This document shows positions 35,546-43,463 of a DNA stretch of 64,000 nucleotides, one piece after another. Below the pieces are notes generated by a model. It ran no database searches. It was not told where the DNA came from and saw nothing but the letters and a program-made list of their open reading frames with translations. Source of the DNA: Nitrospirota bacterium (GTDB lineage Bacteria; Nitrospirota; Nitrospiria; Nitrospirales; Nitrospiraceae). Where the stretch lies: contig JAUSMA010000060.1 of the NCBI GenBank assembly GCA_030645475.1, positions 328,032 to 392,031 on the forward strand. The letters are read 5' to 3'. The position numbers and the translations under genes are program-made. Every line of letters begins with the position of its first letter. Positions within the stretch are counted from its first letter, which is position 1.

Positions 35546-35735
35546 CCCCAACCTCCATTTTGTGTTTCTCGATGAACCGATCCATGTCCACCACATCGAC
35601 CATGACGCGTCGCCCCTGCCGGACTTGCGGAAGATGCCCTTCCCAAATCAAGTGACGTATCGCCCAGGGGCTTCTGCCGAGATATTTCCCGGCCTCCTTC
35701 ACGCTGTACAACCGCTTACTAACTTGTTCGCTCAT
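35499..35735 (-). CDS. Excisionase-like helix-turn-helix protein
   Basis: A 78-residue protein with a winged-helix/MerR-like HTH (RLYSVKEAGKYLGRSPWAIRHLIWEGHLPQ, then VRQGRRVMVDVVDMDRFIEKHK), the layout of HTH_17/AlpA-type excisionases. It overlaps the start of the integrase gene by 47 bp and probably directs excision as a recombination directionality factor. It could also regulate the integrase. Confidence 0.75.
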   Translation of the reverse strand: MSEQVSKRLYSVKEAGKYLGRSPWAIRHLIWEGHLPQVRQGRRVMVDVVDMDRFIEKHKMEVGDGHDLPQEAERTCIA

Positions 35736-35753
35736 CTAAATCACCTCCCTCCC

Positions 35754-36026
35754 TTATTGTGAATCTGTAGCTTCTGCTCCCAAATCAGCCAATCGATCTG
35801 CACGTTTCCTGAGCAGCTGGACTGCTTTGCGCCCAATGGTGTCGACGGCAATCTTCATGGCTCCCACGTTACCCTCCAGAATCATGTCCATGATGACGGC
35901 AGCCCGTACATACTCGGAGACTGAAAGGCTTTGCTTCTTGGCGCATTGCTCAATCAACTTTCGCTCCTCGGGCGTGACCTTGAACTGCATGAGCTCTGTG
36001 CGTGATGGTCCCATTATCTCCTCCAT
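35754..36026 (-). CDS. Small ribbon-helix-helix-type protein (MobC-like)
   Basis: A 90-residue protein with a beta-strand/helix/helix start (MQFKVTPEERKLIEQCAKKQSLSVSEYVRAAVI) typical of ribbon-helix-helix DNA-binding proteins such as plasmid MobC or TA antitoxins, and a charged helical C-terminus. It precedes the excisionase gene by 18 bp. Repeated GTATTA words with CGCG directly upstream (36040-36074) may be its own operator. Its function, whether repressor or accessory mobilisation protein, is not resolved. Confidence 0.6.
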   Translation of the reverse strand: MEEIMGPSRTELMQFKVTPEERKLIEQCAKKQSLSVSEYVRAAVIMDMILEGNVGAMKIAVDTIGRKAVQLLRKRADRLADLGAEATDSQ

Positions 36027-36339
36027 TGGAATACGTGTGGTATTAGCGCGAATATAGTATTACTCGCGGTATTATCTGTCAAGAGGGAGCTTTGCGTGTG
36101 CGGGTGGTATTGGAACTATCGGGCCAGGGGTGGTGAGTAACGCTGCAAATCTATAACGTGTGAAATAACCGGACGACAAAAAGCGCAGCTTTGTTGACGG
36201 CCCAGTTGTTTGACTGGTTAGTGTTTTCCAAACACTTCATCCATCACAGAGTAGAACGTAGGTTCTGTGGCTGAGGGCATAACGTTTGCCTAAACAACAG
36301 GCCCCAGCCCGCAAGGTGGCTATCCCCTTCATGAAAGGG
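36027..36339. other. Intergenic region with repeated GTATTA words
   Basis: 36040-36074 reads GTATTAGCGCG, six bases, GTATTACTCGCG, GTATTA: three direct words close to the RHH gene start, fitting an autoregulatory operator. The rest (36080-36339) is AT-richer than the flanking core DNA and shows no gene. Confidence 0.4.
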
Positions 36340-36717
36340 TTAGGTGCCATTTGGAACGTAGATGAACATGAAATATGCACAGATAGGCCACCCAACAAAT
36401 GCACTCATGCTAAGGGCCATTGAACCAACGATCTGTTCGACGAAAAATCCGAGCATAGACGCCAAGATGCCAATGATAAAAATGACGATAGGTGCCCACC
36501 AGACAACATGCCAACCGTAGGAGACCAAATACGCGAGACCTGTGAGCATGCCAAGAAACGCCGAGATGTTAAGCGCCAAAGCGAAGCCCTGACTCGAACC
36601 GCGGAAGTTCTTGGCGTGCAGCTGCTGGCAGAACACGAAGATACCAAAGAGACAGAAGAATCCGATGGATGGCCAGGACAGTGCTTGTATTGGCGGTTGG
36701 TCTCCTCGTGATCGCAC
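36340..36717 (-). CDS. Hypothetical membrane protein on the tRNA-Thr element
   Basis: A 125-residue protein with four predicted hydrophobic segments: SIGFFCLFGIFVFCQQL, ALALNISAFLGMLTGLAYLV, VVWWAPIVIFIIGILASMLGFF and FVGWPICAYFMFIYV. I recognise no family. A gap of 145 bp separates it from the next gene upstream. It is cargo of the element with unknown role. Confidence 0.55.
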   Translation of the reverse strand: MRSRGDQPPIQALSWPSIGFFCLFGIFVFCQQLHAKNFRGSSQGFALALNISAFLGMLTGLAYLVSYGWHVVWWAPIVIFIIGILASMLGFFVEQIVGSMALSMSAFVGWPICAYFMFIYVPNGT

Positions 36718-36862
36718 CTACCATCGCGGTGAACTTGCTCGACGGTCTGGGCTCACCCATTTCTAACGTAATCGTAGGCATGGGAGCGAGATAAAGTAAA
36801 GCAAGCCCGTTCATCTTAGATCAGCTCGTGCAGTTTCGCCCGTCGCCGAACAAACATTATGA

Positions 36863-37720
36863 TCAACATCCAGAAATGGAGCCGGCCACGCCTTGCCTGC
36901 TAAAGTGCACAATGCTTTTCCCATATGCCCAAGTGTCCAAGTAGTCTGTAAATGGATCCTTCTGACGACCATCCGGGCTCCCCAGGAGTCTTGTCACCTC
37001 CGTTGGTGTCATCCCAGGCGTGATATGCCGACAAGCCTTCTGAGAGCTAGACTGTACTCGCTCCTGAATCTGCCGGGCGAGCCGACTCAATTCTTGTTCG
37101 CTCGCGTCGAGCTTGGCATCTGTCTCTTTGAATTGGTCCACCAAAGACCTGCTTGGCGCTGACCGACTGGTGGGCGTGCTAATCGACTGGATTTTCGCAT
37201 TAATCTGCTGCAACATCTGCTCGACCTGCCGTTGCTGCTGATCCAATTTTGTGGCTTTCTCGCCAAGTGCTTGTTGGATGACTGCCAGTTCCTTCCGTGA
37301 CTGCTCTATGGCCTGCTCCTGGGCTTGACTCTGCGCTTTAAGACGGCCTTGAATACCCACCAGCTTGGATGCGGGGACTCGCAAGAGCCGATACACCGTC
37401 ACGGTGCCATCCGCGTTCGGCTCCTCAAAGGTCATTTGCGTCTCAATCACGAGCCCCTGAGCTTCGAGGCTGGTGATCTGTGCAAAATTCATCAGCTCAA
37501 CCTTGCCCTGTTCAAACGCCTGCCGTCGGCCTTCTTCAACCGTCCGTGCCCTTGACGCCACCCCCACTACGAACAGCTCTTCTCCTTCGATGAAGGATGA
37601 TTTCTCAGTCCAAAATGGACGAGCATCTTTGGCTGCCAACGCAAGAGAAGTGGACAGGAGAATCCCTATTAGTACGAATCCTACAACGGAAATGACTTGG
37701 CACGTCTTCTGCTGACTCAT
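36863..37720 (-). CDS. Hypothetical periplasmic protein, LPP20-like domain, coiled coil and BamE/SmpA-like tail
   Basis: A 285-residue protein with a signal peptide (VVGFVLIGILLSTSLALAA). Residues of about 35-130 resemble LPP20-type domains (FVVGVASRARTVEEGRRQAFEQGK, then RLLRVPASKLVGIQ). A coiled coil spans about 130-225 (Gln/Glu/Lys heptads). The C-terminus has a BamE/SmpA-like pattern: HITPGMTPTEVTRLLGSPDGR and WAYGKSIVHFSRQGV. It has no known function; an envelope-located stress or assembly role would fit the domains but is inference. It lies within the element and is not linked to a recognised system. Confidence 0.6.
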   Translation of the reverse strand: MSQQKTCQVISVVGFVLIGILLSTSLALAAKDARPFWTEKSSFIEGEELFVVGVASRARTVEEGRRQAFEQGKVELMNFAQITSLEAQGLVIETQMTFEEPNADGTVTVYRLLRVPASKLVGIQGRLKAQSQAQEQAIEQSRKELAVIQQALGEKATKLDQQQRQVEQMLQQINAKIQSISTPTSRSAPSRSLVDQFKETDAKLDASEQELSRLARQIQERVQSSSQKACRHITPGMTPTEVTRLLGSPDGRQKDPFTDYLDTWAYGKSIVHFSRQGVAGSISGC

Positions 37721-37855
37721 AGAGTGGATTCTCCGAATTGTTGAGATGCCAGTTTCCTGCCCTGGCTTGATGACGCCGCGCGGCCACTAAGATTATCTCT
37801 CCCATGGCAGGTATGGGCAAGTTAGCGATATGTGGGGCCTCAGGGGGAAGATGGC

Positions 37856-38950
37856 TCAGTATGTTTTCCAAACTAAAGTACCTTCCGTCTGTGGTTGGGC
37901 GACAGCATCCGGTGCCCGATCGATTCGAAACCTACCCCCCTCGAAAAAGGTGAGTAGAGTCTCGACCTGATGGAACACCGGTAGCATTCTCTTGTCGGTG
38001 GAAATGCTACACGCCGCCCTGAGTATCCTGCCTAAATCGCGGGCTTCGTGATCAGATATCTCACAGGGCCTGAGGTTTAATCCGATCATCCCGGAGCCAT
38101 TTTCGGTGGGCTGCAGGCCCTTCGCGACCCATCCATTTTGCATCGACGACAAAAACAGGGATGTCATCATGGCGCCGACAACGACCAGCTTGTCGCTGCC
38201 CCTGGAAAGTAGCCAGCGAATTCCGCCCGTTCCCGCGTTGATGTAGACCGTATTGTCGTTTGGCTCAGATGTGTCTGGAATCTCGATCCGCCAACCGAAT
38301 AGCCGGCGCAGATCGTTCTCGACCAGCCTGCATATGGTTAGCGACTCTCCCGACGACAACTTCATAGGCGGTGAATTTTGGAGCATGTCGCAGACATTCT
38401 TCTCCCACGCTTCCCGGCTCCAACCGGACGTAATCGCGGACACCAGTTTTGCGATCGTCCCGAGACACGCTTTTGTCGCCAAGTCCGGGAGCAGCGAGGG
38501 GACGTACCGTTGCATCCTTTCCACGACCCTGGCCTGGAACTGCTTGTCATTCCACGCCCTGGTCAGGTGCTCCTTCATTTCGAAGTTACGGTCAGTCGGG
38601 ATTTGCTTTTCAGTCGATTTTAAAATCCGCCTAACAGCGAAGAAACAAGCATTTTTCAAGTCACGCATTTCGCTCTCGTTTTGTGGGTGGCGTAACTCCG
38701 CTATGAGAGCGTTGAGTGTTTTATGCGAACGAGATCTGGCTTCCAGATTGATATCATCAACGAGAGCAGGCACCACCGTGTCAGCTATCACCCGCGCCCA
38801 TGCCCTTCTTTCTTCCACTTCCGAAGCCGACAAGCCATCGATCAGCATTTTTAGATATTTGTCCTGTGCTTGGTCGAATTGCACCGCAAGCTTTTCAAGA
38901 TCGACCTGCTTACCTTTTTCATTCCGAAAAAAACTACTCAGAAAGCTCAT
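37856..38950 (-). CDS. Hypothetical 364-residue protein on the element
   Basis: I recognise no family. The first 190 residues look helical and charged (LEKLAVQFDQAQDKYLKMLIDGLSA, WARVIADTVVPALVDDIN). The second half is more mixed alpha/beta with SGESLTICRLVENDLRRLF and GIRWLLSRGSDKLVVVGAMM. No signal peptide or membrane helix is evident, so it is probably cytoplasmic. It is followed by 135 bp before the next gene. Start at 38950 is preceded by AGGAGGAATAGT, a good ribosome binding site. Confidence 0.6.
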   Translation of the reverse strand: MSFLSSFFRNEKGKQVDLEKLAVQFDQAQDKYLKMLIDGLSASEVEERRAWARVIADTVVPALVDDINLEARSRSHKTLNALIAELRHPQNESEMRDLKNACFFAVRRILKSTEKQIPTDRNFEMKEHLTRAWNDKQFQARVVERMQRYVPSLLPDLATKACLGTIAKLVSAITSGWSREAWEKNVCDMLQNSPPMKLSSGESLTICRLVENDLRRLFGWRIEIPDTSEPNDNTVYINAGTGGIRWLLSRGSDKLVVVGAMMTSLFLSSMQNGWVAKGLQPTENGSGMIGLNLRPCEISDHEARDLGRILRAACSISTDKRMLPVFHQVETLLTFFEGGRFRIDRAPDAVAQPQTEGTLVWKTY

Positions 38951-38998
38951 ACTATTCCTCCTCCATATTCGTGAGAAACGGTCTACGGGAACAACAAG

Positions 38999-39232
38999 TT
39001 AGGCTCTTGGATTCCGAATTTTCGATTGGATGTCTTCATCGCTCTGAAGCCACCCGTGAACCCTTTGCCATTTGTCACCGCTGCATCGGAACGAAAGCAG
39101 ATACGACTTGTCCTGCTGCAGCCAGCCAAAAAAGATCTGCATAGCATAGACAGAGTAAGTGCTGCGTTGGTTGGACCAAGCGCGCCATTCGGCGATGATC
39201 AATTGTTCTGCTTCCGCGACGGTGTGCAGCAT
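38999..39232 (-). CDS. Small hypothetical protein, Trp-rich
   Basis: A 77-residue protein without recognised family; rich in aromatic residues (AEWRAWSN, QIFFGWLQQDKSYLLSF, KWQRVHGWLQSDEDIQSK). Located 48 bp upstream of the 364-residue gene and 32 bp downstream of the next gene, same strand, so likely in one operon with both. Confidence 0.5.
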   Translation of the reverse strand: MLHTVAEAEQLIIAEWRAWSNQRSTYSVYAMQIFFGWLQQDKSYLLSFRCSGDKWQRVHGWLQSDEDIQSKIRNPRA

Positions 39233-39264
39233 GGTTTAAGTCCCATCAAATGATTAGTTAAAGG

Positions 39265-39663
39265 TCATGAAAACCAATCCTTCTTTATACCCAAGCTTTT
39301 GCGAAAATCTGGATTAGAGTTGGCGAAATACGACACTCTCATAACAATGAGATTGAACACGTCGAATACTTGTTCGTCATTCAGTGAAACGCCAGCTTGA
39401 GTAGCCATATCCTTTATGGCTTGGATAGCGTCACTGAAGATATCGCCTAGGTCCGTTTTAGCGATGTGGGGGCCAGCCCAGTTGATACCGGGATAGGCCA
39501 GCGTAAAAGCATCAACCTGTAGGCGAAATTCTGTTGGAAAATGCTCGTAGGTGCCGCGTATAGCGTGCACCAATGCGTCTTCGTTTAGTGATTTGATTTG
39601 GCTCTCAACCAACTTGGGCAGTGTTGTCCCACGATACTGCTGAGCGAGGCCTTGAAGGTTCAT
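39265..39663 (-). CDS. Hypothetical 132-residue protein
   Basis: No family is recognised. The protein looks mainly helical, with no membrane helix or signal (VESQIKSLNEDALVHAIRGTYEHF; LGDIFSDAIQAIKDMATQAGV). The ATG at 39663 is preceded by GGGAGAAAAGC, a good ribosome binding site. It is in the putative element operon 39663-36340. Confidence 0.5.
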   Translation of the reverse strand: MNLQGLAQQYRGTTLPKLVESQIKSLNEDALVHAIRGTYEHFPTEFRLQVDAFTLAYPGINWAGPHIAKTDLGDIFSDAIQAIKDMATQAGVSLNDEQVFDVFNLIVMRVSYFANSNPDFRKSLGIKKDWFS

Positions 39664-39720
39664 GCTTTTCTCCCTATGTGCATTAAGTCCTATCGTTCAA
39701 GCTGGTAAAGCATGGCAGCG

Positions 39721-40365
39721 TCACGTCCTTTCCAACGGCCAACTCTCTATAGCTTGCTTGGCCCGCTTGATTCTGTTGTGCAACCTCAAGGCCGTGGAGA
39801 AGTAGTATAGGTACGGATTGAGAATCACTTTGCCAAACTCGTATTCGGAGATTTCTAATATGGTGTCATTGACCAGATAGTAGAACTTGTCGCCATCCTC
39901 GATGGCCTCAGCCCAGTAATGGCAATCGTCGTCGGGCGGAGTCGAATCCGCCTCATCGCGTCCCAACCGGTGATCAAGGCGGTTCTGCAACCTCAATGCG
40001 TCCGGTTGGAGAAGCCCGATCCTAATGCGAATCACTTTCATGGTCACCCCTTCCTTACACAAGGCCCGATGCAACAAGTCGAAGCTATCTCCATGTCCGG
40101 CTTGGAGAGCAAGGAGATGACCTTCCTGACGGGATGAGGGTTCAGGCATGATCAGGACGGCCACGCAATGTCCGTGTGCCGCGTGTTGAAAAAATGCCTC
40201 CTCATCGTGAGCAAGATACACATCCCGATTGCACTCCCTGCAGTGGCGACGATCTGGGGCGTTGGTAGCCGCAAGCCGGCTCCAGAGTTGCGGACATGTG
40301 TAGCTCAGCAGGCAACGGATATTGGCTTCCTGGTTCCAACTCATCATGGCAACTCGCGGCAGCAT
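39721..40365 (-). CDS. Hypothetical protein with an N-terminal Cys-rich (zinc-ribbon-like) domain
   Basis: A 214-residue protein. Residues 18-67 carry Cys18, Cys24, Cys42, Cys45 and Cys67 in CPQLWSRLAATNAPDRRHC, RECNRDVYLAHDEE and GHCVAV. This is a pattern found as a small metal-binding-like module at the N-terminus of various bacterial proteins of unknown function. The middle is unassigned and the C-terminus helical. Starts at Met7/Met8 (40347/40344) are equally possible. The role is unknown. Confidence 0.55.
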   Translation of the reverse strand: MLPRVAMMSWNQEANIRCLLSYTCPQLWSRLAATNAPDRRHCRECNRDVYLAHDEEAFFQHAAHGHCVAVLIMPEPSSRQEGHLLALQAGHGDSFDLLHRALCKEGVTMKVIRIRIGLLQPDALRLQNRLDHRLGRDEADSTPPDDDCHYWAEAIEDGDKFYYLVNDTILEISEYEFGKVILNPYLYYFSTALRLHNRIKRAKQAIESWPLERT

Positions 40366-40387
40366 AGAGATCCGTATTCAATGAAAC

Positions 40388-40690
40388 TCATAGCGACTCC
40401 TCTTTCTTTGCAATTGCTGCCTGACTCTCACAATCAGCAGTCGGCATCCCCAGCAGTTGGAACACTCTATCCATGGTCTGCGTCAACTTTCCGAAATTCT
40501 CTGCATACCACTGGTCCAGGTTCGACTCAGGCGCCTGCTCCAACTGTTCAACCAGCGCCTCTATTTGTGTGGCCACTTGTTGCTGTGTTTGCGCGGCGAT
40601 TCTCCCCTGCGCTGGAGCCTTAGCATCCGTTCTTCGATGCCGTTCGGGAGATCCCTTTGAGTTTTGTACAGTCTGCTTTGATGTGGCCAT
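40388..40690 (-). CDS. Small hypothetical protein, Gln/Ala-rich
   Basis: A 100-residue hydrophilic protein: a basic, probably disordered first 30 residues, then a helical stretch (QTQQQVATQIEALVEQLEQAPES). No family recognised. It starts with GGAGG seven bases before the ATG (minus strand TACGGAGGTAACAAATG). It is 82 bp downstream of metK and 22 bp upstream of the Cys-rich protein gene. Confidence 0.5.
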   Translation of the reverse strand: MATSKQTVQNSKGSPERHRRTDAKAPAQGRIAAQTQQQVATQIEALVEQLEQAPESNLDQWYAENFGKLTQTMDRVFQLLGMPTADCESQAAIAKKEESL

Positions 40691-40772
40691 TTGTTACCTC
40701 CGTATGAATATTCTTTCCAACTATTCTCACGTGTGCGTGTCTTCTGTTCTGTATCAGCGATGTCTCATCGAA

Positions 40773-41918
40773 CTAGACGTATCTTTGCTCCCACGGCAAT
40801 TCAGATTTCCCAAAATGCCCGTAGTTCGTCGTCTGCCGATAAATCGGTCGGTTGAGGTCAAACCGTTCAATGATGGCGCCAGGCCGGAAATCGAATCCTT
40901 TCACGAAGTCTGCCGCGACATTGTCATCCCCGGTTCCGAAGGTGTCCACCTTGACTGAGACTGGTTGTGCAACGCCGATGGCATACGCCACTTGCACTTC
41001 GGCTTTTCGCGCCAAGCCCTCTTGGACCACCTGACGGGCCACATAACGGCAGAAGTAGGCTCCGCTGCGGTCGACCTTCGAGGGATCTTTCCCACTGAAG
41101 GCTCCTCCCCCGTGCCGGCCAGCTCCCCCATAGGTGTCCACAATGATCTTTCGCCCCGTCACTCCACAGTCGATCGATGGGCCGCCATGTACAAAGCTCC
41201 CTGTGGGATTGACCATGACGTGAATGCTCTGGTGATGCCAGGTGCCCAGTATGCGAGGGATTAACTGGTGTGCGACATAGGCGTGAATGGTGTCTTGTCC
41301 GACCTCCGCTCGGTGCTGGGTCGAGACGAGGATGTCCGTCACGCGTGTGGGCGTGTTGCCTTCATAGAGGACCGAGACTTGGGTCTTGGCATCGGGGCAA
41401 AGCCAGGGCACAGTCCCTCCGTGGCGATCATCAGCCAATCCTTGCGCCAAGCGGTGGGCGAGCAAAATAGGCAACGGCATCAACTCCGGTGTCTCGTCGG
41501 TGGCGAAGCCAAACATGATGCCTTGATCGCCCGCGCCTTGCTCACCCTTGTCTTTCGTAACTCCCTGCGCGATCTCTGGTGACTGTTTGGAGATAATTTG
41601 CAGAACACGAATATGATCAGCGTTGAACGATTCAGTGGTATCTGTATAGCCGATCGCTCGAATGGCTTGGCGGGCGATTTTCTCGTGATCCACGGTGGCC
41701 AGTGAGGTAATCTCGCCCGCCAGCACGACGAGATCGCTCTTGCAGAGAACCTCGCAGGCCACTCGGCTGGAAGGGTCCTCGGTGAGATAGGCATCCAAGA
41801 TCGAGTCTGCGATAAAATCACAAACCTTATCGGGATGGCCTTCGGCAACAGATTCTGAGGTGAAGATCGCCGTCGTGTCGCGGCTGATTCTCAGATGAGC
41901 CAAGTTCTTGATGGGCAC
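40773..41918 (-). CDS. metK: S-adenosylmethionine synthetase
   Basis: A 381-residue enzyme of normal length with all hallmark motifs: SVAEGHPDKVCD (about 22-33), the ATP/methionine loop GAGDQGIMFGFATDE (about 126-140), and the phosphate-binding GGAGRHGGGAFSGKDPSKVDRS (about 265-286). It makes SAM from methionine and ATP in the cytoplasm. It is complete and looks functional. It lies inside the tRNA-Thr element, preceded by its own SAM-I-type riboswitch and intrinsic terminator, and has a strong ribosome binding site (AAGGAGGTTGTAGTG). The start is the ATG at 41918. Whether the host has another metK cannot be judged from this window. Confidence 0.95.
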   Translation of the reverse strand: MPIKNLAHLRISRDTTAIFTSESVAEGHPDKVCDFIADSILDAYLTEDPSSRVACEVLCKSDLVVLAGEITSLATVDHEKIARQAIRAIGYTDTTESFNADHIRVLQIISKQSPEIAQGVTKDKGEQGAGDQGIMFGFATDETPELMPLPILLAHRLAQGLADDRHGGTVPWLCPDAKTQVSVLYEGNTPTRVTDILVSTQHRAEVGQDTIHAYVAHQLIPRILGTWHHQSIHVMVNPTGSFVHGGPSIDCGVTGRKIIVDTYGGAGRHGGGAFSGKDPSKVDRSGAYFCRYVARQVVQEGLARKAEVQVAYAIGVAQPVSVKVDTFGTGDDNVAADFVKGFDFRPGAIIERFDLNRPIYRQTTNYGHFGKSELPWEQRYV

Positions 41919-41944
41919 TACAACCTCCTTGTGTGAATGAGAAG

Positions 41945-41964
41945 GAGGGTTCTGGCACCCAGCG
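41945..41964 (-). promoter_or_regulatory. metK: Leader segment complementary to the riboswitch 5' arm
   Basis: The leader strand at 41964-41945 reads CGCTGGGTGCCAGAACCCTC, the complement of GAGGGTTCTGGCCCAGCG in the riboswitch (42118-42101), with one 2-nt bulge (11 + 7 bp). It lies between the terminator and the metK ribosome binding site. Confidence 0.5.
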
Positions 41965-41987
41965 GAGGACGATATGAGGGTAGAAAT

Positions 41988-42011
41988 AAAAAACCCCTCG
42001 AATTGAGGGGT
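41988..42011 (-). terminator. Intrinsic terminator in the metK leader
   Basis: On the minus strand, ACCCCTC-AATTC-GAGGGGT followed by a run of T residues (41993-41988). It sits between the riboswitch and metK, the usual place for a SAM-I transcription-attenuation switch. Confidence 0.85.
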
Positions 42012-42035
42012 CTCACGCCGTTGGTTGCTCGTGAG

Positions 42036-42127
42036 CCCTATCGTTCCCTATCCGGGCTGGCATTGGCACCTTGGCGGCTATCACCAGGTTGCCGAGCGGT
42101 CGCTGGGCCAGAACCCTCGCGCTCTCT
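42036..42127 (-). promoter_or_regulatory. SAM-I (S-box) type riboswitch upstream of metK
   Basis: On the minus strand the conserved S-box core appears in order: AGAG, GCGAGGGTTCTGGCCC (42120-42104), CGGCAACC (42095-42088), AAGGTGCCAATGCCAGC (42072-42056) and GGAACGATAGGG (42047-42036). These match the SAM-I pattern GAGGGACTGGCCC, CGGCAACC, AAGGTGCTAAT-CCAGC. An intrinsic terminator follows, so SAM binding would repress metK transcription. The P1 pairing is not obvious from the flanks, so the exact ends are uncertain. Confidence 0.8.
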
Positions 42128-42509
42128 TAATATTTATAATCTATTAATGAACTTCTATTGTACTGATGTCAAGCCTATAAACGGGGTGCTTTCCCGCTGG
42201 GAAATGAGTATGCGGCAGTGCTAATCGCCGTAGAGCTCTCTCTGGAGAACTCCTGCATGTTTTAACAAGCCTTCAAACACATCGACAACGGGCTCTGGAA
42301 AGCCCTCCGTATCAATATGGGTGAGACACTCAGGTTCATAGAGTTTACCGAGCAGGGCGAGAAAGGATTCTCAGGATGACTGCGAGCGGGGAGAGGCTTC
42401 GACACCTCCGTTCCCCTTTGATGGGGCGCCCGTGTGTCCGCTGACAGGGGCAGAGAGCTAGACCACTTGATAGGTTCTGCTCCTCTTCAAAAGCCCCACT
42501 GCCGTGTGA
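42128..42509. other. Intergenic region upstream of the metK riboswitch
   Basis: Contains the presumed metK promoter (AT-rich near 42120-42165). A 48-codon open frame on the minus strand at about 42222-42371 (ESFLALLGKLYEPE ... GLLKHAGVLQRELYGD, stop at 42222) looks protein-like but has a stop directly before it and no start, so it may be a remnant of a lost gene (separate low-confidence entry). Nothing else is visible. Confidence 0.4.
42222..42371 (-). pseudogene. Possible C-terminal remnant of an unidentified gene
   Basis: The minus-strand frame from a TGA immediately upstream reads 48 codons with balanced, acidic composition (KLYEPECLTHIDTEGF, PVVDVFEGLLKHAG) to a TAG. It has no start codon. 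It could be the tail of a cargo gene truncated by rearrangement, or chance. Confidence 0.25.
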
Positions 42510-42920
42510 TCACAAATCCCCAATCTGGACCCACGGAATGCGGGCGAAGTGCTTCCGATCATAGGTGAGAATCTCTGTGAGTCCCTGCGCTTTCATGTGG
42601 AAGGCGTTGTATGCGTCTATGAAGTCAATGTTTGCATGAACATAGAGATCGAGAGCCATAAAGAGAAGCGAGGCTTCTGGACACTCCAGGTTGGGCGTAT
42701 TCAGAATCTTCTCAACTTTCGCGGCAATATCCGGTTTCTCTAATTTGTAAAAGGATTCCAGTGTCCAAACAATCTCGGCGATGACCAGCAGACTCGTCGC
42801 TAATTTGATCTTGCCACGTAGCGCATCGCGAAACAGTGTCTCGGCGCGCTTGGCTTTGGCCGGGTCGTCGTTGGTCAGAAAACGGAGAAACACATTGGTG
42901 TCCACGAAGAGACTAGCCAT
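42510..42920 (-). CDS. vapC: PIN-domain toxin of a VapBC-type module
   Basis: A 136-residue PIN-domain nuclease. The acidic residues are in place: FVDTNVFLRFL (first Asp), VIAEIVWTLESFYKL (Glu), and FIDAYNAFHMK (Asp). VapC toxins cleave tRNA or rRNA. I chose the ATG at 42920; an upstream GTG extension would overlap the antitoxin more. The start overlaps the antitoxin stop by 8 bp, the usual translational coupling. It is on the tRNA-Thr element and probably stabilises it. Confidence 0.85.
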   Translation of the reverse strand: MASLFVDTNVFLRFLTNDDPAKAKRAETLFRDALRGKIKLATSLLVIAEIVWTLESFYKLEKPDIAAKVEKILNTPNLECPEASLLFMALDLYVHANIDFIDAYNAFHMKAQGLTEILTYDRKHFARIPWVQIGDL

Positions 42921-43164
42921 GCCCGACCACCCTCTTGGCAACAGCCTGCTTCACAGACTGACGAATCTTTTCAAAATCTTCCGGGTGCGCTGACGGCTGA
43001 ACTGAGCCCCTGAGATCAAGAATCGTCCCCTTGATAACTTTCAAGACCACTTCCTCACCTCGCATCACAAAGAGAACCTTCTCCCCTTCTTTTACTCCCA
43101 AGCGGTCACGAATCGCCTTGGGAATCGTCACCTGCCCCTTCCGGGTTATCGTAGATTCCAACAT
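42913..43164 (-). CDS. vapB: AbrB/SpoVT-type antitoxin
   Basis: An 83-residue protein starting with a swapped-hairpin AbrB DNA-binding domain (LESTITRKGQVTIPKAIRDRLGVKEGEKVLFVM). A C-terminal toxin-binding tail follows (AHPEDFEKIRQSVKQAV). The ATG at 43164 has GGAGG five bases upstream. It precedes and overlaps the PIN toxin gene, so the pair is VapBC-like; AbrB-type antitoxins autoregulate their operon. Confidence 0.85.
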   Translation of the reverse strand: MLESTITRKGQVTIPKAIRDRLGVKEGEKVLFVMRGEEVVLKVIKGTILDLRGSVQPSAHPEDFEKIRQSVKQAVAKRVVGHG

Positions 43165-43402
43165 GTGAACCTCCATCGCTATTGTAGTACTTTTATATTT
43201 TAGTACTACATCACGATCGAGTCAATCTCTACCCTGAAAAGAGGTGAACCACGGGGGGAGTCTCACGACACCCCCTTACCCCCCCCAACAATGGTGCGCC
43301 CGCGTTGCCGCCGGCGATTTGCAATCATCTAACCCAGTTAGGGAACTCTACGGGTTGATAATCGGGACAGGAGAAATCACAGGTGTTCGTTGACGAGAGT
43401 AA

Positions 43403-43440
43403 AAATGAAAAACGCCGATCCACGGATGGACCGGCGCTAT
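43403..43440 (-). terminator. Intrinsic terminator after higA
   Basis: Minus strand AGCGCCGGTCCA-TCCG-TGGATCGGCG followed by TTTTTCATTTT. It lies about 24 bp beyond the higA stop. Confidence 0.8.
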
Positions 43441-43463
43441 TGAGCGAAACTTAGCGAATGATC

